A stretch of 64,000 bases of DNA from Streptomyces sp. NBC_01260. Its GTDB lineage: Bacteria; Actinomycetota; Actinomycetes; Streptomycetales; Streptomycetaceae. The notes beneath the pieces are model-generated. The model saw only the letters and a list, made by a program, of their open reading frames with translations, was not told the origin of the DNA and ran no database searches. A program made the position numbers and the translations under genes. Shown here piece by piece: positions 32,158-41,483 of the stretch. The stretch covers positions 1,798,001 through 1,862,000 of the forward strand of contig NZ_CP108464.1 in the NCBI RefSeq assembly GCF_036226405.1. The letters are read 5' to 3'. Every line of letters starts with the position of its first letter. The stretch's first letter is position 1.

Positions 32158-33387
32158 ATGCGACTCATTCGACCAGCAGCCACCACGCGCCGCGAAGGGA
32201 GCGCCCGTCGCTCCGCCTCTCCCGTGCTCGCCACCGCGGCGGTCGCCGCCGTCCTCGCGCTCACCGCGACCGCCTGCGGGCCGAGCGACGACGGTGCGAG
32301 CGCCGAGCCGAACAGCAGCTCCGCGGGCCAGACGTCGGACAACAAGATCACCGTCCCGGACGATCTCAAGGACCGGCTCAAGGAGCACGGGATAGACCTC
32401 GGCCAGTGGAAGAACGGCGAGTGGAAGAACTGGGACAAGGACAAGTGGCTGCGTGAGGCCAAGGACTTCATCAATCCGATCATCGCGGGCCTCTGGGACC
32501 CGGACCGGATGCGGGACGCCGACAAGCCGCCCGAGAAGCCCGTCGACAACGACATCTCGGGTGACGAGGGCGTGACCGACCCGACCCCCGCGCCGGTCCG
32601 GGCTGTGGGCGTGAAGGCCCCGTTCCACGACAGCGCCGCCGAGTCCGGGAAGCTGTTCTTCGACGGCCCCGAGGGATCGATGGTCTGCTCGGCGACCGTG
32701 GTGAAGGACCCGGCGCACCCCGGCAAGTCCAACATGGTGTGGACCGCCGGCCACTGTGTCCACGCGGGCAAGAAGGGCGGCTGGTACCGCAACATCGCCT
32801 TCGTTCCGTCGTACAACAACAGCGGTCTGTCGACCGATGAGCTCCGGAACAACCCGCCCAAGGAGAAGGTCGCCCCGTACGGCGTGTGGTGGGGCTCGTG
32901 GGCACAGACCTCCGAGCAGTGGATCGACCAGGGTTCCTCGGCCGGTGGTCTGGGCGCTCCGTACGACTTCGCGGTGCTGCACGTGACGCCGGAGAAGGGC
33001 TCGAACGGAAAGTCCCTCGAGGAGACGGTCGGTTCGGCCCTGCCGGTCGAGTTCAACGCCCCGGCCGTACCCAAGATCGCCGATATGACGGCTACCGGCT
33101 TCCCGGCCGCTCCGCCGTACGACGGCCAGAAGATGTTCCAGTGCGAGGACAAGCCGGGCCGGCTCTCGCTCACCAAGGACGACCCGACGATGTACCGCAT
33201 CGGCTGCTCCATGACCGGCGGTTCCTCCGGTGGCGGCTGGGTCGCGGCGGGCCAGGACGGCAAGCCCGCGCTGGTCTCGAACACCTCCATCGGGCCGGTG
33301 ACGGCCGGCTGGCTGGCCGGACCGCGCCTCGGCAAGGAGGCCAAGGGCGTCTACGACTCGGTCAGCGAGAAGTACGCGGGACAGTGA
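32158..33387 (+). CDS. Trypsin-fold serine peptidase lipoprotein, copy 1
   Basis: A 409-aa secreted lipoprotein. The lipobox LTATAC puts the lipidated Cys at residue 40. Residues 60-115 hold a Lys/Trp-rich module (QWKNGEWKNWDKDKW) shared with the next gene. The peptidase domain (about 150-400) has His199 (WTAGHCVH), Asp270 (APYDFAVL) and Ser357 (GGSSGGGW), a complete triad with the GxSGG motif lacking the usual Asp. Cys pairs include C177/C200 and C329/C350. ATG at 32158 after AGGGGGA. The substrate is unknown. It is about 65 percent alike, by eye, to the gene at 33684. Confidence 0.85.
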   Translation: MRLIRPAATTRREGSARRSASPVLATAAVAAVLALTATACGPSDDGASAEPNSSSAGQTSDNKITVPDDLKDRLKEHGIDLGQWKNGEWKNWDKDKWLREAKDFINPIIAGLWDPDRMRDADKPPEKPVDNDISGDEGVTDPTPAPVRAVGVKAPFHDSAAESGKLFFDGPEGSMVCSATVVKDPAHPGKSNMVWTAGHCVHAGKKGGWYRNIAFVPSYNNSGLSTDELRNNPPKEKVAPYGVWWGSWAQTSEQWIDQGSSAGGLGAPYDFAVLHVTPEKGSNGKSLEETVGSALPVEFNAPAVPKIADMTATGFPAAPPYDGQKMFQCEDKPGRLSLTKDDPTMYRIGCSMTGGSSGGGWVAAGQDGKPALVSNTSIGPVTAGWLAGPRLGKEAKGVYDSVSEKYAGQ

Positions 33388-33425
33388 GGACGGGCCGTCA
33401 CCCGTTCAGCCACGGGTGACGGCCG

Positions 33426-33482
33426 GTCAGGGGCCCTCGGCTCCGGCGGGAAGGCTGTCCGCCGGAGCCGAGGGCCCCTGAC
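33426..33482. terminator. Long-stem terminator after protease copy 1
   Basis: A perfect 24-bp stem, GTCAGGGGCCCTCGGCTCCG plus GCGG at 33426-33449, and its reverse complement at 33459-33482, with a 9-nt loop. It isolates the two tandem protease genes from each other. Confidence 0.85.
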
Positions 33483-33683
33483 CTGTCCGGACCTTGTTCC
33501 GGGCCCCGCCGCGTCCGGCTCCCCGGCCCGTGGACCTCGCCCGCCACCCGCGCACCGGCCGGTGGCAAGAACCTCGGTTCCGGCCGTCATAGGGTGATCC
33601 CGCATCATCACCGACCGCCGGTCCGACCGGCGTTTCGCATGACACGCTCATGCCATTTTTAGATTTCAGGGGGAATCTTTTCC

Positions 33684-34853
33684 ATGCGATCCATACGTCC
33701 GCTGCTCGCAGCCACCGGCCTCGTCGCGGCACTGGCGCTGACCGCGACGGCCTGTGGTCCGGGCGAGGACCAGGCGGCCGACAAGCCCGCCGCCACCGAG
33801 TCCGCCGGTACCGGCGCCGACGGCGGGCTGTCCGCCGGTCTGGCCGACACGCTGAAGAAGCACGGTGTCGACCCGGAGAAGTGGAAGAACGGCGAGTGGA
33901 AGAACTGGGACAAGGACAAGTGGCTGCGTGAGGCCAAGGACTTCGTGAACCCGGTCATCGACGGGCTGTGGAAGCCCGACCGGATGAAGTCGGCCAAGGA
34001 CCCGGCCAAGACCATGTCCGCCGGTGACTTCTCCGGCGACCAGGGCGTCAGCGACCCCGAGCCGAAGCCGGTCAGGGCCGAGCGCGAGAAGACGCCGTAC
34101 CACGACTACGCGGCCCCGGTCGGCAAGGTGTTCTTCGACTCCCCCGAGGGCCACATGGTCTGCTCGGGCACGGTCGTCAAGGACCCGAAGAACCCGGGCA
34201 GGTCCAACCTGGTGTGGACCGCGGGCCACTGTGTGCACGCCGGTTCCAAGGGCGGCTGGTACCGCAACATCGTCTTCGTCCCCGCGTACAACGACCAGGG
34301 CAAGGACGCCGCCGCGCTGCGGAACGCGCAGCCCCAGGAGATCGCCCCGTACGGCGCCTACTGGGCCGACTGGGCCACCACCTCCGGCGAGTGGCTGGCC
34401 GACGGCGGCCCCACCGGCGGCGAGGGCGCACCGTACGACTACGCGGTCCTGCATGTGAAGCCGGAGAAGGGCACGAAGTCCCTGGAGGAGACCGTGGGCA
34501 ACGCCCTGGCGGTCGACTTCGACGCCCCCGGGGCCGAGCGGATCAGCGCGATGGGCGCCTGGGGCTACCCGGCCGCCCCGCCGTACGACGGCCTGATCAT
34601 GCACAAGTGCGTCGACCGTCCCGGCCGGCTCTCCATCAGCCCCGGCACCCCCACGATGTACCGCATCGGCTGCACCATGACCGGCGGTTCCTCCGGCGGC
34701 GGCTGGTTCAGTAAGGGCGACGACGGCAAGCCTGCACTGGTCTCCAACACCTCCATCGGCCCGGTGACCTCGGGCTGGCTGGCCGGGCCCCACCTGGGCC
34801 AGGGCGCCGAGCAGATCTTCACGATGATGAGCGACAAGTTCGGCGGTCAGTGA
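33684..34853 (+). CDS. Trypsin-fold serine peptidase lipoprotein, copy 2
   Basis: A 389-aa paralogue of the preceding gene. Its lipobox LTATAC places the lipid Cys at residue 24, and the same KWKNGEWKNWDKDKW module is at residues 66-80. The triad is His182, Asp252, Ser337. The differences concentrate in the linker (residues 25-55 and 105-135), so the two copies diverged after a tandem duplication. ATG at 33684; its own promoter is likely because a terminator and about 200 bp of non-coding sequence precede it. Confidence 0.85.
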   Translation: MRSIRPLLAATGLVAALALTATACGPGEDQAADKPAATESAGTGADGGLSAGLADTLKKHGVDPEKWKNGEWKNWDKDKWLREAKDFVNPVIDGLWKPDRMKSAKDPAKTMSAGDFSGDQGVSDPEPKPVRAEREKTPYHDYAAPVGKVFFDSPEGHMVCSGTVVKDPKNPGRSNLVWTAGHCVHAGSKGGWYRNIVFVPAYNDQGKDAAALRNAQPQEIAPYGAYWADWATTSGEWLADGGPTGGEGAPYDYAVLHVKPEKGTKSLEETVGNALAVDFDAPGAERISAMGAWGYPAAPPYDGLIMHKCVDRPGRLSISPGTPTMYRIGCTMTGGSSGGGWFSKGDDGKPALVSNTSIGPVTSGWLAGPHLGQGAEQIFTMMSDKFGGQ

Positions 34854-34873
34854 CGACGCCGCATGACGAACGG

Positions 34874-34911
34874 CCGACGGCCCGCTCCCTGGATGGGGAG
34901 CGGGCCGTCGG
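34874..34911. terminator. Terminator between protease copy 2 and hflX
   Basis: A 16-bp perfect stem CCGACGGCCCGCTCCC and its reverse complement with a 6-nt loop, between convergent genes. Confidence 0.8.
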
Positions 34912-34933
34912 TCCGTACGGTGCTGCGCCGCGG

Positions 34934-36454
34934 TCAGTGCACCGCGGGCACGAACGGGGCGAGGTCCGAAGCCAGTTCCTCGTGCACCCGGGCCTTGAGC
35001 AGGGTGCCCTCCGATGTGTGCTCCTCGGAGATCACCTCACCCTCGGCGTGCACCCGGGAGACGAGTCCGCCCTGGGTGTACGGCACGAGCGCCTCGATCT
35101 GGACCGAGGGCCGCGGCAGTTCGCTGTCGATGAGCGCGAGCAGCTCATCGATTCCGGCGCCGGTCCGGGCCGACACCGCGATCGCGTGCTTCTCGATGCG
35201 CAGCAGCCGCTGGAGCACCAGCGGATCCGCGGCATCCGCCTTGTTGATCACCACGATCTCGGGCACGTCCACCGCGCCGACCTCGCGGATCACCTCGCGC
35301 ACGGCGGCGAGCTGCTCCTCGGGCACCGGGTGCGAGCCGTCCACCACGTGCAGGATCAGGTCGGATTCGCCGACCTCCTCCATGGTGGAGCGGAACGCCT
35401 CGACGAGGTGGTGCGGCAGATGCCGTACGAATCCGACGGTGTCGGCCAGCGTGTAGATCCGGCCGCTCGGCGTCTCGGCCCGGCGCACGGTCGGGTCGAG
35501 GGTGGCGAACAGCGAGTTCTCCACCAGCACGCCCGCGCCGGTCAGCCGGTTGAGGAGTGAGGACTTACCGGCGTTGGTGTAGCCCGCGATCGCGACCGAA
35601 GGCACCTTGTTGCGCTTGCGCTCCTGGCGCTTGATCTCGCGGCCGGTCTTCATCTCCGCGATCTCCCGGCGCATCTTCGCCATCTTCTCGCGGATCCGGC
35701 GCCGGTCCGTCTCGATCTTGGTCTCACCGGGACCACGGGTCGCCATGCCGCCACCGCCGCTGGAACCGCCGCCGCCCATCTGACGGGACAGCGACTGACC
35801 CCAGCCGCGCAGCCGCGGCAGCATGTACTGCATCTGTGCCAGCGAGACCTGCGCCTTGCCCTCACGGGACTTGGCGTGCTGGGCGAAGATGTCGAGAATC
35901 AGGGCGGTCCTGTCGACCACCTTGACCTTGACGACATCCTCCAGGTGGATCAGCTGGCCGGGGCTCAGCTCACCGTCGCAGACGACGGTGTCGGCCCCGC
36001 TTTCGAGGACGATGTCGCGCAGCTCCAGGGCCTTGCCGGAACCGATGTAGGTGGCCGCGTCCGGCTTGTCGCGGCGCTGGAAGACGGCGTCCAGCACCTG
36101 GGCTCCGGCCGTCTCGGCGAGAGCCGCCAGCTCGGCGAGCGAAATCTCCGCGTCGTGCACGGTGCCCGAGGTCCACACACCGACCAGCACCACACGCTCC
36201 AGGCGCAGCTGCCGGTACTCGACCTCGGTGACGTCCTCGAGCTCGGTGGAGAGTCCCGCCACTCGCCGCAGGGCGGCGCGCTCGGAGCGGTCGAGCTGTT
36301 CGCCGTCCCGCTCTCCGTCGATCTCGTGGCTCCAGGCGACGTCCTCTTCCATCAGGGCGTCGGCCCGGAGGGGCTCGGTGAGGCTCTCGGTGACGTTCTC
36401 CGTGGCGCTCTGCGCGTCCTGCGCGTCCTGGGGAAGGGAAGAAGAGGAGGTCAT
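34934..36454 (-). CDS. hflX: Ribosome-associated GTPase HflX
   Basis: A 506-aa HflX, which splits stalled or hibernating 70S ribosomes under stress. The N-terminal nucleotide-binding subdomain spans residues about 80-225, followed by a Gly loop (MGGGGSSGGGG) and the coiled region RRRIREKMAKMRREI. The G domain has G1 GYTNAGKSSLLNRL (291-304), G3 DTVGFVRHLP and G4 NKADAADP. ATG at 36454 with AAGGA upstream. The first 75 residues are an acidic, Streptomyces-type extension. Co-oriented with the M1 peptidase and rshA upstream. Confidence 0.95.
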   Translation of the reverse strand: MTSSSSLPQDAQDAQSATENVTESLTEPLRADALMEEDVAWSHEIDGERDGEQLDRSERAALRRVAGLSTELEDVTEVEYRQLRLERVVLVGVWTSGTVHDAEISLAELAALAETAGAQVLDAVFQRRDKPDAATYIGSGKALELRDIVLESGADTVVCDGELSPGQLIHLEDVVKVKVVDRTALILDIFAQHAKSREGKAQVSLAQMQYMLPRLRGWGQSLSRQMGGGGSSGGGGMATRGPGETKIETDRRRIREKMAKMRREIAEMKTGREIKRQERKRNKVPSVAIAGYTNAGKSSLLNRLTGAGVLVENSLFATLDPTVRRAETPSGRIYTLADTVGFVRHLPHHLVEAFRSTMEEVGESDLILHVVDGSHPVPEEQLAAVREVIREVGAVDVPEIVVINKADAADPLVLQRLLRIEKHAIAVSARTGAGIDELLALIDSELPRPSVQIEALVPYTQGGLVSRVHAEGEVISEEHTSEGTLLKARVHEELASDLAPFVPAVH

Positions 36455-36587
36455 TGGATCCTTACGTCGATAGAAGTGGTCTACAGCAGTCACAACGCGT
36501 GACCTCCCCGGATGATTCCCGCACGGGGAACGCTCCGGTCCGGCCGCCGTGGCGACCTGTCGATAGTGGCATGGCGCGCCCGGCCCG

Positions 36588-38051
36588 TCACGCGGGTTTC
36601 CCCCCGCCCGACGGTGCGGTGCTGTGCCAGTCCGGGTGGCCCGGCATGGGCGGCGTACTCGTCCCGTACAGCCAGCCGTCGAAGAACGCGGTCAGGTCGC
36701 GTCCCGCCACCTGGGATGCCAGCCGGGTGAAGTCCGCCGTGGCGGCGTTGGAGTCGCGGTGCTTGCGCACCCAGAGCCTCTCCAGCCGGTCGAAGGCGCG
36801 GTGGCCGATCTCCTGGCGGAGCGCGTACAGGACCAGCGCGCTGCCGTCGTAGACCACCGGCCGGAACAGGCTGATCTTCTCGCCCGGGGCCGGCGCGTCG
36901 GGGCGCGCGGGCGGGCCTCCGTCGGCGCGCCAGCCGTCCGACCTGGTGTAGGCGTCACGCATCCGGCGTTCGAGCGGCTTGTCGCCGTGCTCCTGCGCGT
37001 AGCGTGCCTCGTACCAGCTGGCGTGCCCCTCGCTCAGCCAGAGATCGGACCAGGTGCGCGGCGAGACGCTGTCGCCGAACCACTGGTGTGCCAGCTCATG
37101 GACCATGACCGAGTCGACGTACCACTCGGGGAAGCCGCCGTCGGTGAACAGGCGGCGTTCGAAGAGCGACAGGGTCTGGGTCTCCAGCTCGAAGCCGGTG
37201 TCGGTGTCGGCGATCAGCACGCCGTAGTTCTCGAAGGGGTAGCGGCCGACCTGCTTCTCCATCCATGCCAGCTGCCCGGGTGTCTTCTTCAGCCACGGTT
37301 CCAGCCGCTTCCGGTCGGCGGCCGGCACTACGTCGCGCACCGGCAGTCCGTGCGGCCCGGTCCGCCGCACGACGGCGGACTTGCCGATGCTGACCTGGGC
37401 CAGTTCGGTGGCCATCGGGTGGTCGGTGCGGTAGGTCCAGGTGGTGCGGTCGCCGTGCCGGGTACGCCCGGTGCGCAGCCCGTTGGCCACCACCGTCAAC
37501 TCCTGGGGGGCGGTGATCCGGAAGGTGAAGTACGCCTTGTCGGCCGGGTGGTCGTTGCCGGGGAAGACCCGGTGCCCGGCGTCGGCCTGGTTGGCCATGG
37601 CGAGCCCGTCGGCGGTCTGCACCCAGCCGCCGCTGTTCTGCTCCCCGCGGGGATCGCTGGTGTGCCGGACCGTGATCCGCAGCGGCACGCCGGCCGGGAG
37701 CCGGCCGGGCGTCTCGACGATCAGGTCCTCGTCCTCGACCGCGAAGCCGGCGCGCAGGCCGTTGACTTCGACGGAGTGCACGGTGCCCCGGGTGAAGTCG
37801 AGGTTGATCCGGTCCAGCGGCCCCGTCGTCCGCGCGTCGATCGTGGTGACGGCTTCGAGCGGTTCGCTGTTGCTGCCCGGGTAGTCGAGTCCGATGTCGT
37901 AGGCGAGTACGTCGTATCCCGGGTTGCCGAGGTGGGGGAAGAGCGGGTCACCGATACCGAGCGGCACCGGTGCGGGCAGGGTGGCGGCGACGAGAGTGGC
38001 CGATGCGGTGGCCAGCAGAGCGGCACGCAGTCGGCGGGAGAGGAACGGCAT
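36588..38051 (-). CDS. Secreted M1-family zinc metallopeptidase
   Basis: A 487-aa aminopeptidase-N type protein with a Sec signal peptide (residues 1-27, RRLRAALLATASATLVAATLPAPVP). The beta-rich N-terminal domain runs to about residue 240. The Zn site is HELAH at 318-322 with Glu341 in LWLSEGHASW, the M1 HExxH-18-E arrangement. The exopeptidase GAMEN motif is replaced by FELETQTLSLF (288-297). This variant is found in secreted actinobacterial members, so aminopeptidase activity is probable but not certain. ATG at 38051. Confidence 0.9.
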   Translation of the reverse strand: MPFLSRRLRAALLATASATLVAATLPAPVPLGIGDPLFPHLGNPGYDVLAYDIGLDYPGSNSEPLEAVTTIDARTTGPLDRINLDFTRGTVHSVEVNGLRAGFAVEDEDLIVETPGRLPAGVPLRITVRHTSDPRGEQNSGGWVQTADGLAMANQADAGHRVFPGNDHPADKAYFTFRITAPQELTVVANGLRTGRTRHGDRTTWTYRTDHPMATELAQVSIGKSAVVRRTGPHGLPVRDVVPAADRKRLEPWLKKTPGQLAWMEKQVGRYPFENYGVLIADTDTGFELETQTLSLFERRLFTDGGFPEWYVDSVMVHELAHQWFGDSVSPRTWSDLWLSEGHASWYEARYAQEHGDKPLERRMRDAYTRSDGWRADGGPPARPDAPAPGEKISLFRPVVYDGSALVLYALRQEIGHRAFDRLERLWVRKHRDSNAATADFTRLASQVAGRDLTAFFDGWLYGTSTPPMPGHPDWHSTAPSGGGKPA

Positions 38052-38167
38052 GGACTACGGCTACCAGCGCTGCCCCGCCCCTCGCGGGACGGCGCGCGCC
38101 CCGCCACTCGAACGAGATCCGCGGTGGCGGACGATGCCTGCCGGCCGGGGCCGGGAGCCCGCCGGGG

Positions 38168-40282
38168 TCAGAGAACGGCGGCCGGGTGCTGGGCGCGGCT
38201 CACGTCGTACACCCCCGGTACGTCACGCATCGCGCGCATCAGCGCGGGCAGTCCTGCGGCGTCGGGGAGTTGCAGGGTGTAGGTGTGCCGCACGCGCTGT
38301 TCACTGGGCGGTTCGACGGTGGCGGAGATGATCGCCGCGTCCGCTCCGGCGATCGCCTCGGTGAGGTCGGCCAGCAGCCGGGGCCGTCCGAAGGACTCCG
38401 CGACCAGCGTCACCCGGCATTCGGACGCATCGCCCCAGCTCACCGCGACCGGCACCCGGCCGACGGCCTCCATGCGGGCCACCGCGGGACAGGCCAGCCG
38501 GTGGACGGTGACCGCGCCGCCGCGCACCGTGAAGCCGGTGACGTCGTCGGGCGGTACGGGGGTGCAGCAGCCGGCGAGCCGCACGGTGGCGCCCGACCGT
38601 TCGACCAGGGCGCTCGCGCTACGGCCGGCCGGCCCCGCGGATCCGGGCGGCGCGGGCTGCGGTCCGGGTCTGGGGTCCGCGGGCCGGCTGCCGTGGACGG
38701 TCTCCGGATCCTGCGGGTGGGCGTCGAGCCAGCCGGTGATCGCGATGCGCGCGGTGGGGGTCCGGGCGTGGTCGAGCCAGCCGGGCGAGGGCCCCGACGC
38801 GGCGTCCTCGGTGAGGAGCAGCTGTACGGTGTCGCCGTCGCCGAGCGGGGTGCCGAGCGTGGCCAGCCTGCCGTTCACCCGTGCCCCGATACAGCTGTGC
38901 GCCGCGTCCCCGTACTGCGCGTAGGCGGCGTCGACGCAGCTGGCGCCCGCGGGCAGGCCGAGCGTGCCGCCGTCGGTGCGGAAGACCGTGATCTCGCGGT
39001 CCTGGGCGAGGTCGGCGCGCAGTGTGGTCCAGAAGGTGTCGGGGTCGGTCGCGGACTGCTGCCACTGGAGGAGCCGGGACAGCCAGCCGGGCCGGGTCGG
39101 GTCGGCGCGTTCGCCGTCGGTCGGCTCGACGGTCTGCGCACCGCTGTCCGCGGCGTACGGATTGCCGAGCGCGATGACCCCCGCCTCGGCGACCTTGTGC
39201 ATCCGGTGGGTGCGGATGAGGACTTCGGCGACCTCGCCCTCGGGGCCCACCACCGCGGTGTGCAGCGACTGGTACAGGTTGAACTTCGGGGCCGCGATGA
39301 AGTCCTTGAACTCGGAGATCACCGGGGTGAAGCAGGTGTGGAGTTCACCGAGGACCGCGTAGCAGTCGGCGTCCTCGCCGACGAGCACCAGCAGCCGCCC
39401 GAAGTCGGTGCCGCGCAGTTCGCCGCGTTTGATGCTGACCCGGTGGACGGAGACGAAGTGCCGTGGCCTGACAAGGACTTCGGCGGGGATACCGGCTTCC
39501 CGCAGCACCGAGGCGACGTTCCCGGCGATGGCGGTGAGCGGGTCCGCCGCGGCGGTGGCGGCGGAGATCACGGCTCGGGTGTGTACGTACTCCTCGGGGT
39601 GGAGGATCGCGAAGACGAGATCCTCCAGCTCGGTCTTGAGCGCCTGCACGCCGAGCCGTTCCGCGAGCGGAATCAGTACATCGCGGGTGACCTTGGCGAT
39701 CCGGGCCTGTTTCTCGGGGCGCATCACGCCGAGCGTGCGCATGTTGTGCAGCCGGTCGGCGAGCTTGATCGACATCACCCGGACGTCGTCCCCGGTGGCC
39801 ACCAGCATCTTGCGGAAGGTCTCGGGCTCGGCCGCCGCGCCGTAGTCGACCTTCTCCAGTTTGGTGACGCCGTCGACCAGGTAGCGGACCTCGTCGCCGA
39901 ACTGCTCCCCCACCTGATCGAGGGTCACCTCGGTGTCCTCGACGGTGTCATGGAGCAGGGACGCGGTCAGCGTCGTGGTCTCGGCGCCGAGTTCGGCGAG
40001 GATCAGGGTGACCGCGAGCGGGTGTGTGATGTACGGCTCGCCGCTCTTGCGCATCTGTCCGCGGTGCGAGGACTCCGCGAGGACGTAGGCCCGGCGCAGG
40101 ACGGTGAGGTCGGCGTCTGGATGGTGGGCCCGGTGCGCCTCGGCGACATGGCCGATGGCGTCCGGCAGCCGGTCCCGGGAGACCGGGCCGAGCAGGGCGA
40201 CCCGCCCCAGCCTGCGGAGGTCGATCCGGGGACGGCCCCGTCTGCGGATGGGAGCACCTGGGTTGGTGGCCTCTGCGCTCAT
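38168..40282 (-). CDS. rshA: RelA/SpoT homologue RshA
   Basis: A 704-aa long RSH protein, the second (p)ppGpp enzyme of Streptomyces next to RelA. The HD hydrolase domain is intact (SSHRGQMRKSGEPYITHPLAV, HDTVEDTEVT at 111-120, SIKLADRLHNMRTL). The synthetase region follows, with VRPRHFVSVHRVSIKRG, GTDFGRLLVLVG, SEFKDFIAAPKFNLYQSLHT and VAEVLIRTHRMHKVAE. TGS, a Cys-containing ZFD (LAGCCTPVPPDDV) and a C-terminal ACT domain complete it. The synthetase signature reads ExKD (324-327) rather than RxKD or ExDD, and the usual AHWxYK segment is lost, so synthesis may be weak. ATG at 40282 with GGAGGT upstream. Confidence 0.92.
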   Translation of the reverse strand: MSAEATNPGAPIRRRGRPRIDLRRLGRVALLGPVSRDRLPDAIGHVAEAHRAHHPDADLTVLRRAYVLAESSHRGQMRKSGEPYITHPLAVTLILAELGAETTTLTASLLHDTVEDTEVTLDQVGEQFGDEVRYLVDGVTKLEKVDYGAAAEPETFRKMLVATGDDVRVMSIKLADRLHNMRTLGVMRPEKQARIAKVTRDVLIPLAERLGVQALKTELEDLVFAILHPEEYVHTRAVISAATAAADPLTAIAGNVASVLREAGIPAEVLVRPRHFVSVHRVSIKRGELRGTDFGRLLVLVGEDADCYAVLGELHTCFTPVISEFKDFIAAPKFNLYQSLHTAVVGPEGEVAEVLIRTHRMHKVAEAGVIALGNPYAADSGAQTVEPTDGERADPTRPGWLSRLLQWQQSATDPDTFWTTLRADLAQDREITVFRTDGGTLGLPAGASCVDAAYAQYGDAAHSCIGARVNGRLATLGTPLGDGDTVQLLLTEDAASGPSPGWLDHARTPTARIAITGWLDAHPQDPETVHGSRPADPRPGPQPAPPGSAGPAGRSASALVERSGATVRLAGCCTPVPPDDVTGFTVRGGAVTVHRLACPAVARMEAVGRVPVAVSWGDASECRVTLVAESFGRPRLLADLTEAIAGADAAIISATVEPPSEQRVRHTYTLQLPDAAGLPALMRAMRDVPGVYDVSRAQHPAAVL

Positions 40283-40511
40283 GGGGCACCTCCGGCGGCG
40301 TCGACCGGCGGTGGGGAGGTGCGGTCGCGCCTCCGGGCCGGTGCTTGATGCTACCGACCCCACCACGTGGCGGAGTCCAGCTCTCGCCCAGCGTGAAACG
40401 GATCACCCATTCGAGCGAAGCCCCAGGGCCCCTCGTTTGGATCTTGCCTGGCTCACGGGGCCGGCACCGCACCCCGATCCACCCTGAACCCACCTGATCC
40501 AGGCGAAGGAC

Positions 40512-41384
40512 CTAGCCGTTCAGCGTGTGGAGCCAGGCCGGATCGATCTTGCCCTCGGCGACGATGACGGCCGGTCCGGTCATCTCGATCTCGCCGTGCG
40601 GGTGCTCGGTGATCACCAGCGTGCCGCCGGGGAGGTCGACGGTGTAGGTGACCGGGGTGCCGGTCAGCGCGGGATCGGCCGCGTCCCGGCGGGCCGCCGC
40701 GACGGCCACGGCGCAGGCGCCGGTGCCGCAGGACCGGGTCTCCCCCGAGCCGCGCTCATGAACGCGCATGGCGACATGGCGGGGGCCGAGGTCCACGACG
40801 AATTCGATGTTGACCCCGTCGGGGTAGACCGCGGCCGGGCCGAAGGCCGGCTCGGAGAGCAGATCACCGGCGTGCGCCAGATCGTCGACGAAGGCGACCG
40901 CGTGCGGGTTGCCCATGTTCACGTTGCGGGCGTCCCAGCTGCGGTCCCCGACGGTGACCGTGACTCCGGCGGCCGGGAGCTGCGCGCGGCCCATGGAGAC
41001 GGTGATGTCGCCGTCCTTGGCGAGGTGCACCTTCTTCACCCCGCCGCGGGTGGCGACCGCCAGATCGCCCTCCTCGACCGAGCCGGAGCGCTGGAGGTAG
41101 TGGGCGAAGACCCGTACGCCGTTGCCGCACATCTCGGCGATCGAGCCGTCCGCGTTGCGGTAGTCCATGAACCACTCGGCCTCGTCGGCCATGGCCCGCG
41201 CCTCGGGGTGGGCGGCGGACCGCACGACGTGCAGCAGCCCGTCCCCGCCGATACCGGCCCGGCGGTCGCAGAGCCCGGCGACGACGGAGGCGGGCAGGTC
41301 GACGGCGTTGTCCGGGTCCGGAACGATCACGAAGTCGTTCTCGGTGCCGTGGCCCTTGAGGAAGGCGATCTGCGAGGTGGTCAC
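40512..41384 (-). CDS. dapF: Diaminopimelate epimerase
   Basis: A 290-aa DapF, which converts LL- to meso-diaminopimelate. The two active-site Cys are in AEMCGNGVR and ETRSCGTGACA. GHGTENDFVIVPD, typical of the N terminus, and NMGNPHAVAFVDD in the middle confirm the assignment. Streptomyces walls contain LL-DAP, so this enzyme mainly serves lysine synthesis. GTG at 41384. Co-oriented with the small membrane protein gene upstream, but a hairpin separates them. Confidence 0.96.
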   Translation of the reverse strand: MTTSQIAFLKGHGTENDFVIVPDPDNAVDLPASVVAGLCDRRAGIGGDGLLHVVRSAAHPEARAMADEAEWFMDYRNADGSIAEMCGNGVRVFAHYLQRSGSVEEGDLAVATRGGVKKVHLAKDGDITVSMGRAQLPAAGVTVTVGDRSWDARNVNMGNPHAVAFVDDLAHAGDLLSEPAFGPAAVYPDGVNIEFVVDLGPRHVAMRVHERGSGETRSCGTGACAVAVAAARRDAADPALTGTPVTYTVDLPGGTLVITEHPHGEIEMTGPAVIVAEGKIDPAWLHTLNG

Positions 41385-41445
41385 GGGACAACTGTACGAG
41401 GCTGCGCCGACAGCGCCGTGAACCGGCCGCCCGCGTGGAGGGGCT

Positions 41446-41470
41446 CCGGCCCTGCCGCCGGCAGGGCCGG
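41446..41470 (-). terminator. Hairpin upstream of dapF
   Basis: An 11-bp stem CCGGCCCTGCC/GGCAGGGCCGG with a 3-nt loop, just downstream of the membrane protein stop codon. Confidence 0.55.
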
Positions 41471-41483
41471 GTCCGGCCCGGTC

